This document shows positions 33,479-41,725 of a stretch of 64,000 bases of DNA, in pieces. Each line of letters starts with the position of its first letter. Position 1 is the stretch's first letter. The notes beneath the pieces were generated by a model that saw nothing but the letters and a program-made list of their open reading frames with translations, searched no databases and was not told where the DNA came from. The DNA is from Marichromatium bheemlicum (GTDB lineage Bacteria; Pseudomonadota; Gammaproteobacteria; Chromatiales; Chromatiaceae), in the NCBI RefSeq assembly GCF_012276755.1, contig NZ_JAAXKX010000014.1:1-64000 (forward strand), read 5' to 3'. The position numbers and the translations under genes were made by a program.

Positions 33479-34564
33479 TCAGGGAAGGCGGTTGCGCAGC
33501 CCCAGGGTCGTCCCGAAGGCCTGGTAGAGGCGTCGATCAGCGGCGGTGAAGCCGTCTCCGATCAAGTTGGCGCGCCCGGTGTCGGCGCTGGGGAAGGCGA
33601 TCCACTGTGGCTCGATATTGAGCTGGTCCTCGAGGCTGACGAACAACAGTTCGAGCCGTACGCTCAATACCTGCTCCCAGTCGGTGATTGCGCTGGCATC
33701 GACATAGTCGGGGTCGACGACACGGTCGCCGTCGGCGTCGATGCCGTAGAAGATTTGCATGTCCTCGACCCCCTCGATCAGCTCTTCGACCGCCACCGAG
33801 GTGGTCGCCGCGCTCACCTGCGAACGGATGCGGTAGAGCGAGCGTCCGGTACCCGAGGTGCTGACCCCGATGTAGAAGGCGGTGGGGACGAAGTCGACCA
33901 TGCTGGAGTCCGGGCCGAAGGTGTAGGGGGTGCCGTTGGCGGTGCACTCGACCGGCGAGCCGAGCCCCTTGGTGCAGTTGCCGGGGGTCGCGGTACCGGT
34001 GTTGTGGACGATGGTGACGTTGCTGCTGTTGACGTTGGTGAGCTGCAGGATCGAGGTTTGGGTGGCGTCGCAGACCAGGACGATGCTGCCGTCGTCGAGG
34101 TCGTGGGTGGTGTTGAGCTTGAACTCGGCCGCGGTCGGGTTGTGGGTGGCCACCGTGTAGCTGTCGCCGCCGCCGTGGATGAAGGTCGCCGCGTCGGTGC
34201 CCGCGACCCGATCGCCGGTGTTGGTGCCGATGGCCCGACCGGGAAAGTGTTGGCTGCCGTCATAGCCCCTCACCGAGCCGGTGTTGAAGTCCAGCCACCA
34301 GGTGGTGCCCGCGCCATTGATGACGTTGGCGATCTCGTTGCGGATCGGGCAGCCGGTGTAGCCGGCCATGCGGATCTCGTAACCCAGGGTCTCGAGTGCG
34401 AAACGCGCATGCTCCTGGATGCGTGAGAGCGCCTCTTGATAGCGGTAGACCTGCCGGTTGGCACCGAGCAGCTGGACCATGCCGCCGATCAGGAAGAGCC
34501 CGATCAGCATGCCGATCATCAGCTCGACGAGTGAGAGACCGCGTTGTCGGGGGGGCGTGCTCAT
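33479..34564 (-). CDS. pilW: Minor pilin PilW
   Basis: A 361-residue large minor pilin. The prepilin motif is RGLSLVELMIGMLIGLFLIGGMVQLL with the usual Glu. It also carries YRYQEALSRIQEHARFALETLGYEIRMAGYTGC, the family hallmark after the helix. Its ATG at 34564 overlaps the pilV stop (ATGA), showing coupling. The C-terminal half is a Thr/Gly/Asp-rich beta domain. Confidence 0.92.
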   Translation of the reverse strand: MSTPPRQRGLSLVELMIGMLIGLFLIGGMVQLLGANRQVYRYQEALSRIQEHARFALETLGYEIRMAGYTGCPIRNEIANVINGAGTTWWLDFNTGSVRGYDGSQHFPGRAIGTNTGDRVAGTDAATFIHGGGDSYTVATHNPTAAEFKLNTTHDLDDGSIVLVCDATQTSILQLTNVNSSNVTIVHNTGTATPGNCTKGLGSPVECTANGTPYTFGPDSSMVDFVPTAFYIGVSTSGTGRSLYRIRSQVSAATTSVAVEELIEGVEDMQIFYGIDADGDRVVDPDYVDASAITDWEQVLSVRLELLFVSLEDQLNIEPQWIAFPSADTGRANLIGDGFTAADRRLYQAFGTTLGLRNRLP

Positions 34565-35013
34565 AGGCTGCTCGTCATCGTGAATTGCTGAGCGGGGTCC
34601 TCGCCACGGCTGTCGTCCCACTGCACGGTGACGGTGAAGCTGTCGTCGTTGCGCACGATGCTGCCGGTGCCACGCGGCAGGGTGCAGGCGAGCGCGGCGC
34701 GCCAGTGCTGGATGTCGCGGGTGGCCAGGTCACCACTGGCGGGGGTGGCCGTTGGGCACTGGGGGTCGGTCGCGAGGCCCTGGTCGTCGTAGGCGCCGGC
34801 CAAGGCCGCCTGACGGTTGGCGCGCATCCGATCGATGATGTCGTAGGCGAGGTTGGTTGCTTGGGTGCGCTGATAGGCGCTGCTGTTGAGCTGCATCGCC
34901 GTGCTCTGCAACTCGGCCATGCCGAGCAACCCGATGGCCAGCACCACCATGGCGACCAGGCTCTCGATCAGGCTGAAGCCGCGTTGGCGGAGGAGGGGCG
35001 TCATCAGTTGCAT
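34561..35013 (-). CDS. pilV: Minor pilin PilV
   Basis: A 150-residue prepilin with cleavage motif GFSLIESLVAMVVLAIGLLGMAELQ and the following AYQRTQATNLAYDIIDRMRANR stretch typical of PilV. The ATG at 35013 is preferred because AAGGTGA is 8 nt upstream; an internal ATG at 35004 lies exactly at the fimT stop. It is the second gene of the minor-pilin operon. Confidence 0.92.
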   Translation of the reverse strand: MQLMTPLLRQRGFSLIESLVAMVVLAIGLLGMAELQSTAMQLNSSAYQRTQATNLAYDIIDRMRANRQAALAGAYDDQGLATDPQCPTATPASGDLATRDIQHWRAALACTLPRGTGSIVRNDDSFTVTVQWDDSRGEDPAQQFTMTSSL

Positions 35014-35591
35014 GAACTCGTCACCTTCTTAACGCGCGCGCGGCCGGTCTTGCTGATGACGATGGTGTTGCGCTCACCCTTGGTGCTGCAGAGGCTGAAG
35101 CTCAGGGTGCCGGCCTGGAAGCCGCCGCCGATCAGCTGGGTGGTGCCATCGGAGACGTAGGAGACATAGGTGGCTACATGGGTGTTGCCCGCTAGGGTTT
35201 CCTGGCCGGCGAAGCCGTCGTGGACGGCGATCACCGTCTCATCGGTATCGACGGTGGCGTCGTCGTCGGCGTCGACGAAGACGATCCACCCCTGCTCGAA
35301 GCCGTCGCTGGTGGTACAGCTCGCGCCGTCGGCGCTCTTGCACACCACCACCCGCTCGCCGCGCTTGATCGCCTCGCTGCGGGCGAGATGGAGGGCGGCG
35401 AGGACATCATTGGTATGGGTCGAGATCTGCATGTTGCGGATCACGCTGGTGAAGGAGGGGACGCCGAGCATCAGCACCACCGCCGAGATGGCGACGGTCA
35501 TCAGCAGCTCGATGAGGGTGAAGCCGCCCGGGCGCCGGTAGGGACGCGAGCAGCGGTGCAGTCGTATGGCTGGCACGGGGGCGATGCGCAT
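35004..35591 (-). CDS. fimT: Minor pilin FimT/FimU (GspH family)
   Basis: A 195-residue pseudopilin. After a leader of about 25 residues comes GGFTLIELLMTVAISAVVLMLGVPSF, then HTNDVLAALHLARSEAIKRGERVVVCKS, characteristic of FimT/GspH. It heads the minor-pilin operon. The start at 35591 is the closest ATG giving a plausible leader; no strong ribosome site is visible, and a longer form starting at 35687 is possible. Confidence 0.85.
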   Translation of the reverse strand: MRIAPVPAIRLHRCSRPYRRPGGFTLIELLMTVAISAVVLMLGVPSFTSVIRNMQISTHTNDVLAALHLARSEAIKRGERVVVCKSADGASCTTSDGFEQGWIVFVDADDDATVDTDETVIAVHDGFAGQETLAGNTHVATYVSYVSDGTTQLIGGGFQAGTLSFSLCSTKGERNTIVISKTGRARVKKVTSSCN

Positions 35592-35962
35592 GTCAGTGGG
35601 TCGCTCATGGTTGCGGCGCGATGGCGACGGGCCGCTCGACCTGACATCGGGCGAGTGTCCCGCATCCGGCCCGTTCCAGATGCACACCCGGGGCGAAGTG
35701 CAGTCCCTGCGGTGACAATAGCGGGTCCGTGCGGGGGAGGCAGACAGGCGTCCTGTCCGTCAGGGGGAGTCTAGTTCAGTCAATGGGGGTGAACAGACCG
35801 ACCTGGAAGACCCCGATAACCGGATTCGGACTCGGGATGCTGGCATGGTCACGGTTTCTCGGGGCGTGAGGGTGCCGGGGATACCCTTCATGCGGGTTGG
35901 GCGACCCCCTATACTGGCCGTCCATTCGATAACGCTTATGTACGCGGAGACGAGGACAAGTC
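35592..35962. other. Divergent fimT/fbp spacer with fbp promoter
   Basis: This 371-bp divergent spacer has no gene. For fbp, a -10 TATACT (35910-35915) lies 17 bp after TTCATG (35887-35892), with GAGGA before the fbp ATG. The fimT side must also hold the minor-pilin operon promoter, but I could not pick boxes. No repeat of the heptamer family is present here. Confidence 0.45.
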
Positions 35963-36976
35963 ATGCACAACAACCGCACCACTATCACCCAGTACATCAT
36001 CGAGGAGCAGCGTCACGTCGCCGGGGCCACGGGCGACTTCAGCGGGCTGCTCAACGATGTGGTCACCGCCTGTAAGGTCATCAGTAACCTGGTCAACCAC
36101 GGTGCGCTGGTCGGGGTGCTGGGTAGCGCCGGGCAGGAGAATGTGCAGGGCGAGACCCAGAAGAAGCTCGATGTCCTCTCCAATGACATCTTCATCCGCT
36201 CCAACGAGTGGGCCGGGCACCTCGCGGCGATGGCCTCGGAGGAGATGGAGGAGATCTATCCGATTCCGGCGCGCTATCCGCGCGGCAAGTACTTGCTCAC
36301 CTTCGATCCGCTCGATGGGTCCTCCAACACCGACGTCAACGTCTCGGTCGGTACCATCTTCTCGATCCTGCGCTGCGCCGATGACGTCGTCGAGCCGACC
36401 GAGCAGGACTTCCTCCAGCCCGGCACCGAACAGGTCGCCGCTGGCTACGCCCTCTACGGTCCCTCGACGATGATGGTGTTGACCACCGGTAACGGGGTCA
36501 ACGGCTTCACCCTCGACCAGAACATCGGTGAGTTCATCCTCACCCACCCCGGGATGACGATCCCCGCCGATACCCGCGAGTTCGCCATCAACGCCTCCAA
36601 CATGCGCTTCTGGGAGCCGCCGGTGCGGCGCTATGTCGACGAGTGCCTGGCCGGGCGTGAGGGGGTGCGCGGCGAGGACTTCAACATGCGCTGGATCGCC
36701 TCGATGGTCGCCGAGGTGCACCGCATCCTCACCCGTGGTGGGGTGTTCATGTACCCGATGGACGAGAAGATCCGCGCCAAGGGGCAGGGCGGCAAGCTGC
36801 GTCTGCTCTACGAGGCCAACCCGATGGCCTTCATCGTCGAGCAGGCCGGCGGCGCGGCGATCACCGGACGCGAACGGATCATGTCGCTGCAGCCCGAGGC
36901 GCTGCACCAGCGGGTGCCGGTGATCCTCGGCTCACGCAACGAGATCGAGCGCATCGAGGGCTACCATCAGCGATAG
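35963..36976 (+). CDS. fbp: Class I fructose-1,6-bisphosphatase
   Basis: A 337-residue class I FBPase converting fructose 1,6-bisphosphate to fructose 6-phosphate in gluconeogenesis and, in an autotroph, Calvin-cycle regeneration. It has the metal-binding signature [16 protein letters not shown] and the C-terminal [22 protein letters not shown]. It is transcribed alone: neighbours are the divergent pilin operon and a convergent dsrE gene across a strong hairpin. No cbb gene is in the window. Confidence 0.97.
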   Translation: MHNNRTTITQYIIEEQRHVAGATGDFSGLLNDVVTACKVISNLVNHGALVGVLGSAGQENVQGETQKKLDVLSNDIFIRSNEWAGHLAAMASEEMEEIYPIPARYPRGKYLLTFDPLDGSSNTDVNVSVGTIFSILRCADDVVEPTEQDFLQPGTEQVAAGYALYGPSTMMVLTTGNGVNGFTLDQNIGEFILTHPGMTIPADTREFAINASNMRFWEPPVRRYVDECLAGREGVRGEDFNMRWIASMVAEVHRILTRGGVFMYPMDEKIRAKGQGGKLRLLYEANPMAFIVEQAGGAAITGRERIMSLQPEALHQRVPVILGSRNEIERIEGYHQR

Positions 36977-36985
36977 CTGATAGCT

Positions 36986-37023
36986 GACGACGGCCCTCGC
37001 CCGATCGGGCGGGGGCCGTCGTC
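36986..37023. terminator. Bidirectional terminator between fbp and dsrE-like gene
   Basis: GACGACGGCCC (36986-36996) pairs perfectly with GGGCCGTCGTC (37013-37023). The stem continues through CGCCC / GGGCG toward a tiny GATC loop, about 18 bp in total. It fills the 49-bp gap between two convergent stop codons. There is no U run on either side. Confidence 0.75.
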
Positions 37024-37025
37024 GC

Positions 37026-37448
37026 TCAGGGTCGCAGATAGACATAGCCGCGTGATTGCAACTCGGCGATCCGGGTCACTCCACCCTGCTCGACGATGCT
37101 GAAGCCCTGCACCAGATCCTCCAGTCCATAGCCGTAGCCCTCAAGGGTATTGCCGCAGATCTCCAGGGCGACGCCCTGCGCGCGCAGCCTCTCGATCGCG
37201 TCGCGGATGCGGTCGGTGGTCTCGATCTCGTCGAGGGCGCGGATCGCCGGTCCGTGGGCGACCAGCACCAGGTTGACCTGGTCGGGGCCGCCGACACCGT
37301 CGATATGGTTCTGCATGTTGTTGAGCACGAAGGCGACCTTGTCGGTCTCGGAGACGTGATAGACGACATCGAGTGGTGCCTCCTCGGCCAGCGTGCCGGT
37401 GGCGATGGACGCGGACAGCAGCGCGAAGGTGAGACGGGTGGCGTGCAT
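37026..37448 (-). CDS. Periplasmic DsrE-family protein
   Basis: A 140-residue protein with a signal peptide (SIATGTLA, cleavage about residue 21) and a DsrE/DsrF-like fold (DKVAFVLNNMQNHIDG, VNLVLVAHGPAIRAL). It has one conserved cysteine, Cys98, in ALEICGNTL, the position used for sulfur binding in DsrE/TusD relatives. A periplasmic DsrE protein would suit handling of sulfane sulfur outside the cytoplasm. Its ribosome site GGGAGGAG lies inside one arm of an inverted repeat (37458-37494), suggesting translational control. Confidence 0.85.
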   Translation of the reverse strand: MHATRLTFALLSASIATGTLAEEAPLDVVYHVSETDKVAFVLNNMQNHIDGVGGPDQVNLVLVAHGPAIRALDEIETTDRIRDAIERLRAQGVALEICGNTLEGYGYGLEDLVQGFSIVEQGGVTRIAELQSRGYVYLRP

Positions 37449-37457
37449 GGTGGGCTC

Positions 37458-37494
37458 CTCCCGGTGCGGGCGTGGTGACGGCGGGCACCGGGAG
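37458..37494 (-). promoter_or_regulatory. Inverted repeat overlapping dsrE-like ribosome site
   Basis: CTCCCGGTGC (37458-37467) and GCACCGGGAG (37485-37494) are perfect 10-bp arms around 17 nt. On the gene's strand the promoter-distal arm contains part of GGGAGG, the Shine-Dalgarno of the gene starting at 37448. Folding would hide it, so this is a candidate translational switch or attenuator. Confidence 0.5.
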
Positions 37495-37497
37495 GGA

Positions 37498-37514
37498 CGG
37501 ACCCGAGGGGTCCG
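37498..37514 (-). terminator. Hairpin after phoH-like gene
   Basis: CGGACCC (37498-37504) and GGGTCCG (37508-37514) form a 7-bp stem with a GAG loop, 10 bp after the stop of the PhoH-family gene and just before the second inverted repeat. It probably terminates or attenuates read-through into the dsrE-like gene. Confidence 0.5.
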
Positions 37515-37524
37515 CCCGTTGGGC

Positions 37525-38943
37525 TCACAATGTCTGTGAGGCGAAGTCGGCCAGGCGCGAGCGCTCGCCGCGCATCAGGGTGATGTGACCGCCATGCTCC
37601 CAGTGCTTGAAGCGATCCACCACGTAGGTCAGGCCCGAGGTGGTCTCGGTCAAGTAGGGGGTGTCGATCTGCGAGATGTTGCCGAGGCAGACCACCTTGG
37701 TGCCGGGGCCGGCGCGGGTGATCAGGGTCTTCATCTGTTTGGCGGTGAGGTTCTGCGCCTCGTCGAGGATGATGTACTTGTCGAGGAAGGTGCGCCCGCG
37801 CATGAAGTTCAGTGAGCTGATGCGGATGCGGTTGCGCAGCAGGTCGTTGGTCGCCTCGCGCCCCCAGTCGCCGCCGCCCTCGGGGCGGGTGAGTACCTCG
37901 AGGTTGTCCATCAGCGCGCCCATCCAGGGCGTCATCTTCTCCTCCTCGGTGCCGGGTAGGAAGCCGATGTCCTCGCCCACCGGCACCGTCACTCGGGTCA
38001 TGATGATCTCGCGATAACGGTTCTGGTCGAGCACCTGCGCCAGCCCGGCGGCGAGCGCCAGCAGCGTCTTACCGGTGCCGGCGGTACCGAGCAGGGTGAC
38101 GAAGTCGAGGTCGGGGTCGAGCAACATGTTGAGCGCGAAGTTCTGCTCGCGGTTGCGCGCGGTGATGCCCCAGACGTTGTGACGCGCCACCCGATGGTCC
38201 TCGACCAGCTCGATGACCGCCTCGGTCGCCGAGCGCTTCTCGCGCACGATTGCCTCGAAGCCGTCGTCCTGCTCGAGCGAGAGACACTGCGCCGGGTACC
38301 AGTCGGCGATGTCGGGCCCGGAGACGCGGTAGAAGGTGCGCCCCTCTTCCTGCCAGGCATCGAGCGACTTCTCGTGTCGCTCCCAGAAGTCGGCGGGCAG
38401 CTCGTCGTGACCGCTGTAGAGTAGCTCGGCGTCGTCGAGAACGCGGTCGTTGCTGTAGTCCTCGGCGGTGATACCGAGCACCGCCGCCTTGATACGCAGG
38501 TTGATGTCCTTGGAGACCACGATCACCTGGCGGTCTGGGCGCTCGCGGCTGAGCACCTGGGCGATGCCGAGGATCTGATTGTCGGCGACGGTGCCGGGGA
38601 GGGCCTCGGGCAGGTCGATCTCGAAGGCGGTGGTCTGGAAGTAGAGCCGGCCGCTGGCCGCCTCGAGCCCTCCCCCGTTGTCGGCGAGTGGGCCGATCGC
38701 CAGTCCGGCGTCGATCTCGGCCTTGTCCGCCCCGGCCATCAGCTGGTCGAGGAAGCGGCTGACCTGACGCACGTTGCGCGCGACCTCGGACATGCCCTTC
38801 TTGCCGCGGTCGAGCTCTTCGAGCACCACCATTGGCAGGAACAGGTCATGCTCCTGGAAGCGGAAGAGCGCGGTCGGATCGTGCATCAGCACGTTGGTGT
38901 CGAGGACGAACAGGCAGGTGGTGTCGTTTTCGCGTTTGATCAT
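37525..38943 (-). CDS. PIN-domain PhoH-family ATPase (PhoH2 type)
   Basis: A 472-residue fusion. The N-terminal PIN nuclease domain begins CLFVLDTNVLMHDPTALFRF, with acidic residues at DTN, ELD and later VVSKDINLRIKA. The C-terminal PhoH ATPase has Walker A LLGTAGTGKT and Walker B TFLDKYIILDEAQNLT. This is the PhoH2 architecture, an RNA helicase/ribonuclease also found as toxin-antitoxin systems in actinobacteria. No small antitoxin gene is visible beside it. The bcp gene lies 210 bp upstream on the same strand. Confidence 0.92.
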   Translation of the reverse strand: MIKRENDTTCLFVLDTNVLMHDPTALFRFQEHDLFLPMVVLEELDRGKKGMSEVARNVRQVSRFLDQLMAGADKAEIDAGLAIGPLADNGGGLEAASGRLYFQTTAFEIDLPEALPGTVADNQILGIAQVLSRERPDRQVIVVSKDINLRIKAAVLGITAEDYSNDRVLDDAELLYSGHDELPADFWERHEKSLDAWQEEGRTFYRVSGPDIADWYPAQCLSLEQDDGFEAIVREKRSATEAVIELVEDHRVARHNVWGITARNREQNFALNMLLDPDLDFVTLLGTAGTGKTLLALAAGLAQVLDQNRYREIIMTRVTVPVGEDIGFLPGTEEEKMTPWMGALMDNLEVLTRPEGGGDWGREATNDLLRNRIRISSLNFMRGRTFLDKYIILDEAQNLTAKQMKTLITRAGPGTKVVCLGNISQIDTPYLTETTSGLTYVVDRFKHWEHGGHITLMRGERSRLADFASQTL

Positions 38944-39153
38944 GACATTCTGCAGGGAGCGGTTGGGGCGGGGCCTGGCGCGCAGCGAGGCGTCGGTCGC
39001 GCCGTTGCGGACGCCCGCGTGCCGGACCCGGGGACCGGGCGCGGCCGATCGGGGACGCGCCTGGCGGTTCCCTGGAGGTCCGTCTGGCGGGGGAAAGAAA
39101 GGGGCGGGTGGTGGGCGTGAGCGGACATGATGTGCTGATACGCCCTCGTCGAG

Positions 39154-39624
39154 TTATTGGGCCAGGCCGCGAACGGCCTCCAGCACCTCGTCGACGTGGC
39201 CCTTGACCTTCACCTGACGCCACTCCCGCACCAGGGTGCCGGTGGCGTCGATGAGGAAGGTACTGCGCTCGATGCCGAGGCTCTCACGACCGTAGAGCGT
39301 CTTGGGCTTGATCACGTCGAAGGCACGACAGAGCTGCTCGTCGGTGTCGGCGATCAGCTCGAAGGGGAAGGATTGCTTGGTCTTGAAGTTCTGCTGGGCA
39401 CGCAGCCCATCGCGCGAGACGCCGAGGATGGTGGTGTTGGCCGCGTTGAAGGCGGCCTCGGCGGCGGCAAAGTCCAGCCCCTCCTGGGTGCAGCCCGGGG
39501 TGCTCGCCTTGGGGTAGAAATAGAGCACCAGGTTGCGCCCGCAATAATCCGTCAACCGGATCTCTTGATCATTGGTGGCCGACAGTGCGAGGTCTGGGAC
39601 CGGATCGCCGATGGCAATACTCAT
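39154..39624 (-). CDS. bcp: Thioredoxin-dependent peroxiredoxin Bcp
   Basis: A 156-residue AhpC/TSA-fold peroxidase of the Bcp/PrxQ class. The peroxidatic Cys45 is in ASTPGCTQEG. The resolving cysteine five residues on, present in many Bcp proteins (PGCTxxxC), is missing here, so it is either a 1-Cys type or uses another cysteine such as the one in DEQLCRAF. It reduces organic hydroperoxides. It follows gcvR by 83 bp, the same gene order as in E. coli (gcvR-bcp). Confidence 0.93.
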   Translation of the reverse strand: MSIAIGDPVPDLALSATNDQEIRLTDYCGRNLVLYFYPKASTPGCTQEGLDFAAAEAAFNAANTTILGVSRDGLRAQQNFKTKQSFPFELIADTDEQLCRAFDVIKPKTLYGRESLGIERSTFLIDATGTLVREWRQVKVKGHVDEVLEAVRGLAQ

Positions 39625-39707
39625 ACAGCTTGCTCCCTGTTCCGATGGTACACCGGTCGATGTGTGGTCGCCGGCGTGGGATTGGAAGCGCTCGTCGCCG
39701 CGTCGGC

Positions 39708-40247
39708 TCAACCCTTGAGCGGCTCGAGCACGGCATCGAGGTTGAGCCCGTCGCAGTAGTCCATGAACTCGTCGCGCAATCCGGCGATATGGATGTCGGC
39801 GGGGATGCCCACGGCGATGTGCACCGAGAACATCGGGGTACCGGTATGGGCCGCGGCATAGGTGCTGGTGGCCATGTCCTCGATGTTGATCCGGCGCTCG
39901 GCGAAGAAGGCGGCGAGGTTGTTGACGATTCCCGGATGATCCATCGACACCACGTCGACCGCGTAGGGCAGCAGATTGGCCTCGGCGTTACGCTGGCCGG
40001 TGCGCTTGGAGACGATGGTCATGCCGAGCTGACGCTCGAGTTCGGGCAGCGCGTTCTCGATCTTGGCGAGGGTGTTCCACTTCCCCTCCACCAACAGCAT
40101 CGCGGCGAATTCGCCGCCCAGGACGCTCATCCGGCTGTCCTCGATATTGCAGCCGTGCTCCAGCACGGTCCGGGAGATCTGATCGACGATACCGGGGTGG
40201 TCTTCGCCGAGCGCCGAGATCACGAGGTAGGTCTTCTGCCTGGTCAT
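39708..40247 (-). CDS. gcvR: Glycine cleavage system transcriptional repressor GcvR
   Basis: A 179-residue protein of two ACT domains: TYLVISALGEDHPGIVDQIS (about 6-25) and YAVDVVSMDHPGIVNNLA (about 97-115). GcvR binds glycine and restrains GcvA in E. coli; no gcvA or gcv operon is in this window. The start at 40247 has AAGGA immediately upstream. Upstream on the divergent side lies the heptamer array at 40356-40449. Confidence 0.88.
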   Translation of the reverse strand: MTRQKTYLVISALGEDHPGIVDQISRTVLEHGCNIEDSRMSVLGGEFAAMLLVEGKWNTLAKIENALPELERQLGMTIVSKRTGQRNAEANLLPYAVDVVSMDHPGIVNNLAAFFAERRINIEDMATSTYAAAHTGTPMFSVHIAVGIPADIHIAGLRDEFMDYCDGLNLDAVLEPLKG

Positions 40248-40355
40248 GTCCTTGCCGCGATGGAGGGTTGAGGAGACATCGCTGAGTGTAGCATGGCGTC
40301 TCGGCGACCCCCTATGGGTGGTGGCGCCGTCGCCAATGGCCGGCTTTGGGTGTTC

Positions 40356-40449
40356 AGCCATCAGCTGCCAGCCGCCAGTTGCCAGCCCTCAGCCCTCAGC
40401 GAGCAGCCGTCGGTTGTCAGCCGTCGTCAGCCGCTAGTTGCCAGCCGCT
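40356..40449. repeat. Degenerate phase-locked heptamer array
   Basis: Nine consecutive heptamers of the form AGYNNNC occupy 40356-40418 (AGCCATC, AGCTGCC, AGCCGCC, AGTTGCC, AGCCCTC twice, AGCGAGC, AGCCGTC, GGTTGTC). A 10-bp unit (40419-40428) and three more heptamers (40429-40449) follow. On the other strand this is GNNNRCT, the same family as the tails of the dispersed elements, but without inverted arms. It lies between divergent gcvR and the next gene. No ORF-like feature explains it. Confidence 0.85.
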
Positions 40450-40498
40450 GGCGCTGGTGGACTGGCTCCTGCTGTGATCGAGCGGCTATCATCCGTGC

Positions 40499-41389
40499 AT
40501 GTCCAGTCTGCGCGAACGCATGGCCGAGCACGGGTTCGAGTCCAACGACGACTACGAATTCGAGGTCCGTTGCTTGCTCGAGAGCAGGCCGCGGGGGCTG
40601 CGTGCGCTCAACGTCGCCGGCGACGGTGGGCGGCGCAAGAGCGCCTTCGCCAATGCCTTGGCGCGTGCCTTGGGGATCGGACAGATCGTCTATCACGACT
40701 TCACCGCCACCCAGCCGCCCCAGCCCGAGGTGATCCTGCCGCCGAGTCGCGACGAACTCGGGCGCGAGGAGCCGCCGATCGCGCCTCTGGACCTCGCCGT
40801 CAGCGAGGCCTGCGCGCAGAGCGAGGGCGAGCCGACGGTGCTCATCCTCGACCAGCTCCAGGCCGCCGACTTCCGCGAGCACATCCGCATCCACCGCCTG
40901 GTGCGCGAGTGCCGCTGGCAGGTACGCGATGCCCCCTACGACGCCAACCCACGCCACCTGCTGGTGTTCCTGGTCTCGGAGGAGGCGCTCTACCACGCCC
41001 TGCACAAGGAGAGCTACCGGGTCTGGGTCGGGCGCGACACGGCGCTGCGCGATTGGGACCCGCGCGAGTTCGGGCTCGATGCGCGCGCCCGCGCGCTATT
41101 CGCCGCCTTGGCCGCCTTGTTCCAGACCCTGGGACAGGCGCCGACGCGCAGCGAATTCGAGCACCTGGTGGAGGATCTGCGTCATCAGATCCATACGCGT
41201 GATCACCTGCGACGCGCCCTCTACGGTCGGGTCGAGGGGCTCGATCACGCCGTGCTCGCCGATCCGCGTCACGACACCGCGCTCGATCATGTGCTGACCT
41301 GCATGCAGCAGGCCCTGCGCGAGACCGAGCACATCGAGATCACCGGTGGTGTCCCCACCGACCCGCAACCCGAACCACGGGAGAGATGA
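40499..41389 (+). CDS. P-loop-like protein of unknown function
   Basis: A 296-residue cytoplasmic protein. ALNVAGDGGRRKSAFANALARAL (37-59) looks like a strand-P-loop-helix with an altered Walker A (GDGGRRKS), and EPTVLILDQLQAADF (111-125) looks like a Walker B strand with Asp118. This suggests an AAA-like or STAND-like NTPase, but I do not recognise the family. It lies 3 bp before the bolA-like gene, so they are probably co-translated. No ribosome site is evident at the ATG 40499. Confidence 0.7.
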   Translation: MSSLRERMAEHGFESNDDYEFEVRCLLESRPRGLRALNVAGDGGRRKSAFANALARALGIGQIVYHDFTATQPPQPEVILPPSRDELGREEPPIAPLDLAVSEACAQSEGEPTVLILDQLQAADFREHIRIHRLVRECRWQVRDAPYDANPRHLLVFLVSEEALYHALHKESYRVWVGRDTALRDWDPREFGLDARARALFAALAALFQTLGQAPTRSEFEHLVEDLRHQIHTRDHLRRALYGRVEGLDHAVLADPRHDTALDHVLTCMQQALRETEHIEITGGVPTDPQPEPRER

Positions 41390-41392
41390 CCG

Positions 41393-41710
41393 ATGAACCG
41401 ACGCACCCGCATCGAGAACCGCCTCCGCGAGGCCCTCGAGCCGCTCCATTTGGACGTGGTCGACGAGAGTTACATGCATGCGGTGACGCCTGATGCCGAG
41501 TCGCACTTCAAGCTGCTGGTGGTCAGCGAGGCCTTTGCCGGACAGGCGCTCATCGAGCGTCACCGTACCATCAACACCCTACTCGCCGAGGAATTCGAGC
41601 AGGGGTTGCACGCCCTCAGCCAGCACACCTGGACCCCGGAGGAATGGCACGAGAAGGGCGGTGTCGCGCCACAATCGCCCCCCTGCCAGGGGGGCTCCGG
41701 GGCCGCCTGA
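41393..41710 (+). CDS. bolA: BolA-family protein
   Basis: A 105-residue BolA protein: RTRIENRLREALEPLHLDVVDESYMHAVTPDAESHFKLLVVSEAF followed by RHRTINTLLAEEFEQGLHALSQHTWTPEEW. Conserved histidines usually involved in [2Fe-2S] sharing with monothiol glutaredoxins are present. The last ~18 residues (KGGVAPQSPPCQGG...) are outside the family and are encoded by a GC hairpin (41677-41695). The gene is coupled to the upstream P-loop-like gene. Which BolA paralogue this is (BolA or IbaG) cannot be fixed, although the length fits BolA. Confidence 0.9.
   Translation: MNRRTRIENRLREALEPLHLDVVDESYMHAVTPDAESHFKLLVVSEAFAGQALIERHRTINTLLAEEFEQGLHALSQHTWTPEEWHEKGGVAPQSPPCQGGSGAA
41677..41695 (+). terminator. 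GC hairpin in the 3' end of bolA
   Basis: GCCCCCC (41677-41683) and GGGGGGC (41689-41695) form a 7-bp stem with a TGCCA loop, inside the last codons of bolA. It lies 31 bp before the end of the convergent symporter gene and may act as a terminator for one or both. Confidence 0.5.
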
Positions 41711-41725
41711 CCCCGGAGCACGGCC

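Noticed and set aside
37525-38943. PhoH2 toxin-antitoxin module
   Set aside because: The protein has the PIN-PhoH architecture, but no small antitoxin gene lies directly upstream; the next genes are bcp and gcvR.
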